This document shows positions 50,197 through 57,316 of a DNA stretch of 64,000 nt, one piece after another. The notes beneath the pieces are model-generated. The model worked only from the letters and a program-made list of their open reading frames with translations. It did not search any database and had not been told where the DNA came from. The position numbers and the translations under genes were made by a program. This DNA is from Eshraghiella sp045129695. GTDB lineage: Bacteria; Bacillota; Clostridia; Lachnospirales; Lachnospiraceae. Positions within the stretch are counted from its first letter, which is position 1; each line of letters begins with the position of its first letter. The DNA is taken from positions 1 to 64,000 of the forward strand of contig JBGVJZ010000035.1 in the NCBI GenBank assembly GCA_045129695.1, given 5' to 3'.

Positions 50197-50688
50197 TTAT
50201 TTCTCTAAATGCATTCCTCTGAACAGTCCTGTAATTCCTGTTCTGGCAATACCGAGAATCTCATAGCCTCTAAGCAGTTCAAGAAATGCATCCAGCTTAG
50301 ATTTATTACCTGTTAACTCAATCATAAGAGAATCCTTCGCCACATCAACTACGTTGGCTCTGAAAATATCAGCAACTGAAACAATCTCCGGTCTCTGAAT
50401 CTCATTAACTGCAACTCTGACCAGAATAAGTTCTCTGCAAACTGAGTTATCAGCTTCAAGCTCTTCAATCTCAATAACATCCTCCAACTTGGCTAACTGC
50501 TTTGTAACCTGCTCAAGCAAATTCTCTTCTCCTGATACTACAATTGTAATCCTTGACACAAGAGAATTCTCTGTTACCCCGCCTGTAATACTTTCCATAT
50601 TATAGCCTCGTCTTGTAAATAAGCCTGAAATACGGCTTGTAACACCGGCCTCATTACGAACCAGTAAAGATAAAACCATTTTTCTCAT
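50197..50688 (-). CDS. ilvN: Acetolactate synthase regulatory subunit
   Basis: 163 residues with an N-terminal ACT domain (LVRNEAGVTSRISGLFTRRGYNMESI) that binds valine for feedback inhibition and a C-terminal second domain (FRANVVDVAKDSLMIELTG). The catalytic subunit ilvB is not next to it: upstream is a promoter and the terminator of another gene. So ilvN-ilvC is transcribed without ilvB. The name ilvH is also used for this subunit. Confidence 0.95.
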   Translation of the reverse strand: MRKMVLSLLVRNEAGVTSRISGLFTRRGYNMESITGGVTENSLVSRITIVVSGEENLLEQVTKQLAKLEDVIEIEELEADNSVCRELILVRVAVNEIQRPEIVSVADIFRANVVDVAKDSLMIELTGNKSKLDAFLELLRGYEILGIARTGITGLFRGMHLEK

Positions 50689-50732
50689 AATACACCTTCA
50701 CATAAATAAAGTAGTAAATATCCCATTGATAC

Positions 50733-50760
50733 ATTTTAACACATAGGTTGAACTTGTCAA
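50733..50760 (-). promoter_or_regulatory. Predicted sigma-A promoter of ilvNC
   Basis: On the minus strand TTGACA, 16 bases, TAAAAT, 44 bases upstream of ilvN. No room for a T-box leader. Confidence 0.75.
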
Positions 50761-50812
50761 TTGAATTATTGTTTTTTTGAAGGTTTTTTTAATAAATCAG
50801 CTCAAAATAACG

Positions 50813-50842
50813 CAAAAACAGGGCAGCACACAGCTGCCCTGT
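50813..50842 (-). terminator. Intrinsic terminator of the J-domain gene
   Basis: Minus-strand stem ACAGGGCAGC / GCTGCCCTGT with a 5-base loop, followed by T4-5. 8 bases past the stop. Confidence 0.88.
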
Positions 50843-50850
50843 AAGATTAT

Positions 50851-51369
50851 TTATAACATCTTCTTAAGAGAATCATATTCCACATTAATACTTTGGATAG
50901 CTTCTGTACTTCCATTCATATTATCAGGGTGGAATATTTTAAGCAAATCCCGATATCTCTTCTTAAGTGCGAGTTCACTGTCAACACCATTGAAAAGAAT
51001 TCCTGCATTGGAAAAATCAGCCTTTTCAACTTTAGGCGGTGTATTTCCCATTCCTGCTGCCGCCCTTCTCGCCTCAAAGGTTTTCTTCTCATTCTCCAGT
51101 CTGGCTTTTTCCCTTGCCAGGCGTTCGTACTCCTTATGAAGCACATCAAGCTTCTGTTTAACCATGTCCTCGCTCATCTCAAGGCGTTTTGCCTGAATTC
51201 GTGCAAAAGTCTTACGTTCCTCCAGCCGCATAAGAGCTTCCCGCTTCTCTGCTTCAAAAGCTTTGCGGTCCTCTTCGAGCTGGTGACGTTCTTCTTCAAG
51301 TCTGATTTTCTCTTTAAACAGCCATTGCTTCAGTTCCTTGATATCATCTGCTTCAAAATCCAAAAACAT
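50851..51369 (-). CDS. Coiled-coil protein with C-terminal J-domain
   Basis: 172 residues. Residues ~10-105 are a continuous charged coiled coil (Glu/Arg/Lys heptads). The C-terminal ~60 residues resemble a J-domain: KKRYRDLLKIFHPDNMNGS holds the HPD motif that stimulates DnaK, followed by a short helix. In DnaJ itself the J-domain is N-terminal, so this is a reversed arrangement. Start: ATG 51369 behind AAAGG; a GTG 3 bases earlier is too close to it. A co-chaperone targeted by its coiled coil is inferred. 66 bases after the antiporter gene, possibly same transcript. Confidence 0.8.
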   Translation of the reverse strand: MFLDFEADDIKELKQWLFKEKIRLEEERHQLEEDRKAFEAEKREALMRLEERKTFARIQAKRLEMSEDMVKQKLDVLHKEYERLAREKARLENEKKTFEARRAAAGMGNTPPKVEKADFSNAGILFNGVDSELALKKRYRDLLKIFHPDNMNGSTEAIQSINVEYDSLKKML

Positions 51370-51434
51370 CACACCTTTCGCCCCAATATAGTTAGTATTT
51401 TACACTATATTGCTTTTTCAGGCAAGCGTAACAA

Positions 51435-52634
51435 TTATTCTGTCGTGTCAATTTTCTGTGGTGACAGTCCTTTATTACTCTTAAACGCCAGTTTTAAGAA
51501 TACCGGAGTTAATATTGAAGAGAATATAATAAGCAGAATAACCGGAGTAAATTCATCAGCTGTAATAAGCCCGGAATCAAGCCCCTTCTGTGCAACAATC
51601 AGTGCAACCTCTCCTCTTGTCATCATTCCTATTCCACAGATTAAAGATTCCTTCCATGTATGCTTTGTAACCTTTGCCGCAAATCCACAACCTACAATCT
51701 TACTTAAAAGTGCAACTACAACAAATGCTGCAGCAAAAGCAAGCAGTGACCATGAGATATTTTTGATATTTGTTTTTAGACCTATACTTGCAAAGAAAAT
51801 CGGTCCAAAGAACAGATACGAACTGATTCCTACTCTTCTGTCAACATATTCGGAATCCTGAATATTACATAAAATTACACCTGCAACGAAAGCGCCGGTA
51901 ATCTCTGCAATGCCGAAGAACTCTTCTGCAACATACGCAAGTGCAAAACACAACGCAATACTCATAATTACTATTCTTCTTCTGTGAGGATATTTCTTAT
52001 CCAGGAACGAAAACAGTTTGTACAGAGCAAATCCTAATCCGCATGCAAGCACAAAGAACAATACCGTTCTTAAAAGAATACTTCCGACGCCTGCTCCGTC
52101 TCCGTTTGACATTCCGAGAACAACCGTAAGAACAACGATTCCGATTACATCATCTATAATTGCCGCACTTACAATGGTGGTACCAAGCTCAGTTTTTAAC
52201 TTACCCATTTCCTTGAGTGTCTGAACAGTAATACTAACTGAGGTTGCTGTCATAATTACACCGATAAACATTGACTTGTAAAATTCCGGTGTTCCCACTG
52301 CTGCCCATCCTCTGAATACCATTGTGATAATAGTTCCCAAAACAAGTGGAACTGCCACTCCCATACATGCAATAAGGAGTGCTATCGGGCCTGTTTTAAT
52401 TAATGTCTTCAGATTGGTTTCAAGTCCCGCTGAAAACATAATAAGAACAACACCAACTTCGGCAAAAATCTTAATATATTCAGTGTTTTCAACCCATCCA
52501 AGAAGGCATGGTCCGATTAAAAGACCTGCAATAATCTGACCAACCACCTGTGGAAGCTTAATCTTTCTCGACAAAAGACCAAATCCCTCTGCTACTGCAA
52601 TAATAATGGCCAAATCACGTAAATTTTCGTACAT
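51435..52634 (-). CDS. Cation/proton antiporter, CPA2 family
   Basis: 399 residues with about twelve membrane helices and no soluble C-terminal RCK domain. The helix IAGLLIGPCLLG, the ion-site motif IIDDVIGIVVL (Asp-Asp, about 160) and the unwound helix region GMMTRGEVALIVAQKG are typical of KefB/NapA/GerN-like exchangers. Na+ or K+ against H+ exchange cannot be separated from sequence; germination-linked GerN is one relative. The upstream 75 bases hold no obvious promoter. Confidence 0.9.
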   Translation of the reverse strand: MYENLRDLAIIIAVAEGFGLLSRKIKLPQVVGQIIAGLLIGPCLLGWVENTEYIKIFAEVGVVLIMFSAGLETNLKTLIKTGPIALLIACMGVAVPLVLGTIITMVFRGWAAVGTPEFYKSMFIGVIMTATSVSITVQTLKEMGKLKTELGTTIVSAAIIDDVIGIVVLTVVLGMSNGDGAGVGSILLRTVLFFVLACGLGFALYKLFSFLDKKYPHRRRIVIMSIALCFALAYVAEEFFGIAEITGAFVAGVILCNIQDSEYVDRRVGISSYLFFGPIFFASIGLKTNIKNISWSLLAFAAAFVVVALLSKIVGCGFAAKVTKHTWKESLICGIGMMTRGEVALIVAQKGLDSGLITADEFTPVILLIIFSSILTPVFLKLAFKSNKGLSPQKIDTTE

Positions 52635-52709
52635 TTTTCTTCACCTTCCTATTTCTTTTTACCAAACATGTATTTTAGTCAAAAAGGAAGAAAAATACAA
52701 GTACTTATT

Positions 52710-53504
52710 TTAATTATTTTCTTTACCGTTTCTTAACTCCTTGGATTCCTCCAAAACAAGCTCGCCGGAGCCCATAGTTCTATTATCGGTAAAATAATTT
52801 TCAACCACTTCCTTAACATCTGCAAAATCTGCATTCTCCACATCTGCTTCATCGGTTGGGACGTCATTGTTTTCGGTTGTCTGTTCTGTATCATCACTCT
52901 CCGGCACAATAGCTTCTATAATCTTATCAGCGGATTCCGTCTCTGTCTTATGGGCTTCTGCCTCTCTAAGCTCTGCTTCTGTCGGAAGACTTGCATATCC
53001 GGCAGTTCTGGTAAACTCAGCATGTGCTTTATTAATTCCGGTAGCTTTACCTAAAAGCCGCTGCATCATAGCCATTTTCATACCTTTGGGAATAACGGGA
53101 TTATTGGCAATACTTTTTGCCTCTGCAACATAACATCCCATTTTATTCTGTTTAAGACGCTCTGCTTCTTCTTTGGTCTTGCAATTTCTAAGTGCCTGCT
53201 TATAAGCCTCCTGTTCATTCCTGCTACGCTCATATTCTGCTGCCGCATCAGGATTATTTTTTCGGAGATAATCAAGCTCATCAGCTGAAAGCGACGCTCC
53301 TGAAGCCAATTTAGAATATATCTCATTGATTTTTGCCCGCTCTTTCATCTTACGAAAATCTTCTTCATACTGACGAAGCATACGTTCCTCAGGCGTAATA
53401 ATTTCATTCTGCTGTTTCATAAGCTTGTTATTCTTAGCTTCCCATTCTGCCTGTAGCTTTGCCACTTTAATAGAATTTAATACTGAACCTGTTTTATAGA
53501 GCAT
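52710..53504 (-). CDS. Hypothetical protein, third gene of sigma-28-type cluster
   Basis: 264 residues, not recognised. Almost entirely helical and charged, with likely coiled coils at ~10-60 and 90-125 and an acidic, Asp/Glu/Thr-rich tail (190-264). No signal peptide or membrane helix. It follows the DUF6033-like gene by 12 bases, so it shares the flagellar-type promoter 1.5 kb upstream. A role with flagella or export is only suggested by that. Confidence 0.65.
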   Translation of the reverse strand: MLYKTGSVLNSIKVAKLQAEWEAKNNKLMKQQNEIITPEERMLRQYEEDFRKMKERAKINEIYSKLASGASLSADELDYLRKNNPDAAAEYERSRNEQEAYKQALRNCKTKEEAERLKQNKMGCYVAEAKSIANNPVIPKGMKMAMMQRLLGKATGINKAHAEFTRTAGYASLPTEAELREAEAHKTETESADKIIEAIVPESDDTEQTTENNDVPTDEADVENADFADVKEVVENYFTDNRTMGSGELVLEESKELRNGKENN

Positions 53505-53516
53505 ATTTCATCCCTC

Positions 53517-54218
53517 CTAAACAGAAAAGTCAAAATTCTGTCCTATTTGCTTCTCCTGCTCTGTCAGAACATTATCGCTTAATGCATTAAAAGAAGCGTC
53601 TTCTATTTTCTTTAAAAGTTCATCAACGGATGAGGCAGTTATAACCTCCACATCCTTAGAACTTCTCAATTCCTCCAGTCGCTCTTCTGCCTGCTCTTTT
53701 CTCTCAGCCTTCCGTTCTTTCGCCTTCTCTTCTGCCTTTGCCTCAATTCTTTCTCTCTGAGCCTCAGAAGACTTTTCAAGTACTGCAAAATAACTTGGCA
53801 GGCCATTGTCATCAATCTGCATTCCATATCCTACCACATTGGCATTACTGCTCTGAAGACTGCTTCCAATCTGGGACAAATCATTTGCCGCATTAGCGAT
53901 AACACTCTCATACTTATTACGGAAATCCTCATCCGTCGCCATTCTCTCAATCTTATCTTCATCAATAAGCACTACCATCTTCGCAGGATTTGCAAAGCTT
54001 GCTGCCTGAGCCTGTGCCTGTTCCTTCATGTCAGAACTGACTAAAACAAACTCCATATTGGAATACTTGGATTTCAGTTCCTCATAATATTTGGCAGCCT
54101 CATCACTTAACTTCACATCTCCGATTGTTCTGCCTGAAACCTTGTTAGTCTTCTTATCATCTTTATAAACTGTATTGTTATACTGGCTGTTAACCATTTC
54201 GTTAGTAATTGTATTCAT
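53517..54218 (-). CDS. DUF6033-like protein
   Basis: 233 residues, starting MNTITNEMVNSQYNN behind AAAGGGGA (an earlier in-frame ATG is rejected). The region RTIGDVKLSDEAAKYYEELK and SNMEFVLVSSDMKEQA-like strand, and MVVLIDEDKIERMATDEDFR, match what I recall of DUF6033, found in Lachnospiraceae. A long Lys/Glu/Arg coiled coil (~150-190) follows. No signal peptide. Function unknown. Middle gene of the three-gene cluster. Confidence 0.65.
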   Translation of the reverse strand: MNTITNEMVNSQYNNTVYKDDKKTNKVSGRTIGDVKLSDEAAKYYEELKSKYSNMEFVLVSSDMKEQAQAQAASFANPAKMVVLIDEDKIERMATDEDFRNKYESVIANAANDLSQIGSSLQSSNANVVGYGMQIDDNGLPSYFAVLEKSSEAQRERIEAKAEEKAKERKAERKEQAEERLEELRSSKDVEVITASSVDELLKKIEDASFNALSDNVLTEQEKQIGQNFDFSV

Positions 54219-54272
54219 TAATATTCCCCTTTCCATTAAATTCAACAAATTTAATTTCATAATATGGCAAAG

Positions 54273-54300
54273 AGTGCCGTGTTATGATTAACACGACACT
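54273..54300 (-). other. Intercistronic hairpin
   Basis: AGTGCCGTGTTA (54273-54284), TGAT, TAACACGACACT (54289-54300): 12-base arms, pairing fully if one G-U is allowed. No T-run. It lies between the first and second genes of the cluster, so it may mark mRNA processing or protect the upstream message. Confidence 0.55.
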
Positions 54301-54314
54301 CCTGCACAAAGCTT

Positions 54315-54917
54315 CTACTGCTCTGTCTCCTTCGAAGCATAATAGTCCTCAAAAAGCTGATTGGCGGCATCCAGCGTCTTCTGTGATATTTCCGGAAGCT
54401 CCTTGCCCCATGCCTTGGCAGCTAGCTTAAATCCTTTCTCCATGGCGGACTGCATTTCCTTCATCTTATCAACATCATCACCTGCTAAAGCACTTGCAAA
54501 AGAGAATAATCTCTCCGAAGTCTGCTTAATACCATAGTAGCCATTCTCTGAAATGTCCTGCTGTGCCTGTGCTTTAGTCTCAGCATCAACGGTAAAATTA
54601 CCGCTTGCAATAAATTCCCATATACTGTTAGCCTTGCCGTATGCCGAAGCCTGCTCTGTAAACATCTTCTGTACAATGCCTTCTAACTGCTGTCTCCTTG
54701 ACTGCTCCTCTGACTTGAGCTGGTCTACTAACGCCGCACGTTCCTCTTCAGTCATCCTGTTAATTGAATAACCTGCATTGGATGTGGAAGCAGATTTCTC
54801 ATAAACAGCACCCGGTTGTTCTGTTATGCTGACTGCTTCAGCGTTAACTGAGCCTGTTTTCCTGTAAGAATAGCTCTCCACAGATGCAGCAACACCCTGT
54901 GTAACATTAACGTTCAT
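54315..54917 (-). CDS. DUF5610-like protein, first gene of sigma-28-type cluster
   Basis: 200 residues. N-terminal ~55 residues are Ser/Val-rich and low in order; the C-terminal part has the block ENGYYGIKQTSERLFSFASA and KAWGKELPEISQKTLDA, which resembles DUF5610 of proteobacteria (pattern GYWGV-x-QTS ... KAWGGELP-x-IS). No signal peptide, membrane helix or enzymatic motif. The N-terminal low-order segment resembles flagellar axial or type III-exported proteins, consistent with a flagellar-class promoter. Function unknown. Confidence 0.65.
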   Translation of the reverse strand: MNVNVTQGVAASVESYSYRKTGSVNAEAVSITEQPGAVYEKSASTSNAGYSINRMTEEERAALVDQLKSEEQSRRQQLEGIVQKMFTEQASAYGKANSIWEFIASGNFTVDAETKAQAQQDISENGYYGIKQTSERLFSFASALAGDDVDKMKEMQSAMEKGFKLAAKAWGKELPEISQKTLDAANQLFEDYYASKETEQ

Positions 54918-54997
54918 ATTAAACCTCCTTGTATATTATTAAGGTAAAACCTTGCTATGCCACAAGTCCATTTGTGCATAGTTTTCCTACATCTTAT

Positions 54998-55024
54998 ATA
55001 TCGGACAAATTTCATTTAAACTTA
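54998..55024 (-). promoter_or_regulatory. Predicted sigma-28 (SigD/FliA) promoter
   Basis: On the minus strand TAAG, 15 bases, TCCGATAT, against the consensus TAAA-N15-GCCGATAA/T (10 of 12 positions). It lies about 80 bases upstream of the DUF5610-like gene. No sigma-A alternative was seen in the gap. Confidence 0.7.
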
Positions 55025-55033
55025 ATATGATTT

Positions 55034-56032
55034 TCAGCAAATTCTCGGAAGACCCTCACCTTCAAGAATGTTCATAACCCTTCTTCCTCCAATCGGAGTC
55101 CTGACAATCAAATTTCGCTGCTGCCCCTCATTTGCGGATAATACTTTACCAATAACCGCCGCATTCTCACCATATGGTGACGATTGAATAATTGACAGTG
55201 CTTTTGCTTCATCCTCCGGTGCAACAATTGCCACTAACTTGCCCTCATTGCCCATATACAACGGTTCAAGTCCCAAAAGTCCACAAAAATCCTTTACCAT
55301 CGGGTTAACCGGAATTTTTCGTTCCTCTATTTCAAAACAAAATGCTGAATCGTCAGCAAGCTCTTTTAACACAGTTGCAAGTCCGCCCCTTGTAACATCT
55401 CTTAAAGCGTGTACTTCGATATTTTGTTCAATAAGCCTTTTTACCATAACATTAAGAGGCGCGTTATCACTTTCAATGGAATTATTAATTTCCATTCTCA
55501 TACTTTGAATTGCGGCATGGTGATTCCCCATATCGCCCGATACAATAATGGAATCCCCTGATTTAATTTTTTTTACTGAAATATCAACACCGGAGTTAAC
55601 AAAACCTACTCCCGTTGTATTAATATATATTCCGCCATTACCTTCCACAACCTTGGTATCACCGGCAATTATCTGCACCCCTGCTTCCCTTGCGGTTTCT
55701 GCCATTGAATGAGCAATTCTTCTCAAGAGACTTATCTCCAATCCCTCCTGTAAAATAAAACCGCAGGTTATATACTTAGGCACAGCCCCACGCATGAGAA
55801 GGTCATTAACTGTTCCACAGATACTTAATCTTCCGATATCCCCACCCGGAAATTCCAAAGGGGTTACAACGAAGCTGTCCGTAGTTACTGCAATTCTGAC
55901 AGCAGAATCTACCACCGCAGCATCCTCCATCTGTCCTAAGAAAATATCTGAAAATTCTACCGCAAAAATCTCATTTATCAAATTATTAGTGGCACGTCCG
56001 CCACTTCCGTGTTCCATTATTATTCTATCCAT
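55034..56032 (-). CDS. hypE: Hydrogenase maturation protein HypE
   Basis: 332 residues. AIR-synthase-like enzyme that dehydrates the S-carboxamide on its C-terminal cysteine to thiocyanate, giving the CN ligands of the [NiFe] centre. MEHGSGGRATNNLI at the start, GQMEDAAVVD, ITTGVGFV-like and DVTRGGLATVLKELA motifs are present, and the protein ends in PRIC with the essential Cys. The ATG at 56032 follows TTGGAG; a TTG four codons earlier is less likely. Last gene of hypF-hypC-hypD-hypE. Confidence 0.96.
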   Translation of the reverse strand: MDRIIMEHGSGGRATNNLINEIFAVEFSDIFLGQMEDAAVVDSAVRIAVTTDSFVVTPLEFPGGDIGRLSICGTVNDLLMRGAVPKYITCGFILQEGLEISLLRRIAHSMAETAREAGVQIIAGDTKVVEGNGGIYINTTGVGFVNSGVDISVKKIKSGDSIIVSGDMGNHHAAIQSMRMEINNSIESDNAPLNVMVKRLIEQNIEVHALRDVTRGGLATVLKELADDSAFCFEIEERKIPVNPMVKDFCGLLGLEPLYMGNEGKLVAIVAPEDEAKALSIIQSSPYGENAAVIGKVLSANEGQQRNLIVRTPIGGRRVMNILEGEGLPRIC

Positions 56033-56044
56033 TATAATCTCCAA

Positions 56045-57103
56045 TCAGATATTTCTATAGCTATGATAACAGCTTCCCTCCATTGAAACCATGCAGGCAC
56101 CCTGAGGACTCTCAGGTGTACATACGGTACCATACAGAGGACAATCCAAAGGCTTTGCCATTCCTGAAAGAATATCTCCGCAGCGGCACGCTCTGTTAAT
56201 ATGGATATCCTCGTTGAGTCCTACACTTCCGGCATCATATACTGCATACTCATCTCTCAATATAAGTCCGGAATTTCTTACATTTCCCATTCCGCGCCAC
56301 ACACAGTCACAGCCGGCAAAATACTTATGTATCTTGTCCTGTGCAATAAGATTTCCTGTATTATTTACTACTGACGGATAATAATTCTCAACATCATATC
56401 TTCCGTCAGTACACATTTTAACTAATCCGTATATTGCGGCTATAAGCTCTCTGTCCTCAAAACCCGAGACAGAAAAAGGTATTTCAAATTTCTTTGCAAT
56501 CGGTTTAAAAACATCACTCCCCATGACTGCACACACATGTCCCGGTGCAATAAAACCATCAATCCGTCTTTCCTTATTTCCGGCCCTTTGAGATATAAGA
56601 GTTTCAATAACCGCCGGCATTGTTTTAATTGCAGTCAGTAATCGGACATTGATAATCTGTTTCTTAATTATCTCTTCAATCAAAAGTGCGTATACCGGTG
56701 CCGTAGTCTCAAATCCCACAGCGGCAAACACATACTGCTCCTGCGGATTGTTTAACGCAAGCTTTAATGTATCCATAGGTGAATATACCATTACAACCTT
56801 TGTTCCCATACTTCTTGACTGTCCAAGACTCATTCTGCTGCCCGGCACACGCATTAAATCCCCAAAGGTAACAATCGTACAATTCTCCTCCAAAGCAAGC
56901 TTAATCAGTCGGTCAATATATGCAGTCGGTGTGACACATACAGGGCAGCCGGGACCGCTTATAAGGTTAAGCTTTTCTGAAACCATTCCACGTATGCCGT
57001 ATTTACTGATTGCAGCAGTATGGCTTCCGCACACCTCCATCAGGTTAAGCTCTCTGCCGTTATATTCTTTAAGTTGTTTTATCACATTCTCAAGCTTCAT
57101 CAT
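56045..57103 (-). CDS. hypD: Hydrogenase maturation protein HypD
   Basis: 352 residues (starts at 57103 or the adjacent ATG 57100). Iron-sulfur protein that holds the Fe(CN)2CO unit with HypC. Conserved motifs: MEVCGSHT (~21), SGPGCPVCVTP (~48), FGDLMRVPGS (~80), and C-terminal Cys clusters CRCGDIL, CPLYG and CTPESPQGAC-like for the [4Fe-4S]. Its start lies within the end of hypC, so translation is coupled; 12 bases before hypE. Confidence 0.96.
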   Translation of the reverse strand: MMKLENVIKQLKEYNGRELNLMEVCGSHTAAISKYGIRGMVSEKLNLISGPGCPVCVTPTAYIDRLIKLALEENCTIVTFGDLMRVPGSRMSLGQSRSMGTKVVMVYSPMDTLKLALNNPQEQYVFAAVGFETTAPVYALLIEEIIKKQIINVRLLTAIKTMPAVIETLISQRAGNKERRIDGFIAPGHVCAVMGSDVFKPIAKKFEIPFSVSGFEDRELIAAIYGLVKMCTDGRYDVENYYPSVVNNTGNLIAQDKIHKYFAGCDCVWRGMGNVRNSGLILRDEYAVYDAGSVGLNEDIHINRACRCGDILSGMAKPLDCPLYGTVCTPESPQGACMVSMEGSCYHSYRNI

Positions 57104-57302
57104 CCGCACCCATTAATTCCAAAATTTCCAATGCATCGCCCTTACTAAGCTTCTGAATGATACATCCGGCATGTACAAGTACATACTCCCCCGCCTTAAC
57201 ATCAACAAGTCCTCTGTATGCATTTACCATATTTCCTGAAAAATCCACTGTTGCCGTGGCATCATTTACCTCGACCACCACTCCCGGCATTGCAATACAC
57301 AT
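57090..57302 (-). CDS. hypC: Hydrogenase maturation chaperone HypC
   Basis: 70 residues. N-terminal MCIAMPG with the metal-binding Cys2, then a beta-barrel with VKAGEYVLVHAGCIIQKL (His near 45). Transfers the Fe(CN)2CO unit from HypD to the large subunit EchE. Overlaps hypD by about 14 bases and lies 14 bases after hypF. Confidence 0.96.
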   Translation of the reverse strand: MCIAMPGVVVEVNDATATVDFSGNMVNAYRGLVDVKAGEYVLVHAGCIIQKLSKGDALEILELMGADDEA

Positions 57303-57316
57303 ATGCTCACCTCCGC

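Noticed and set aside
50689..50850. T-box or attenuator leader before ilvN
   Set aside because: The promoter is only 44 bases from the start, leaving no room for a leader.
50893..51861. 322-codon plus-strand frame
   Set aside because: It is antisense to the well-supported J-domain and antiporter genes and has no family features.
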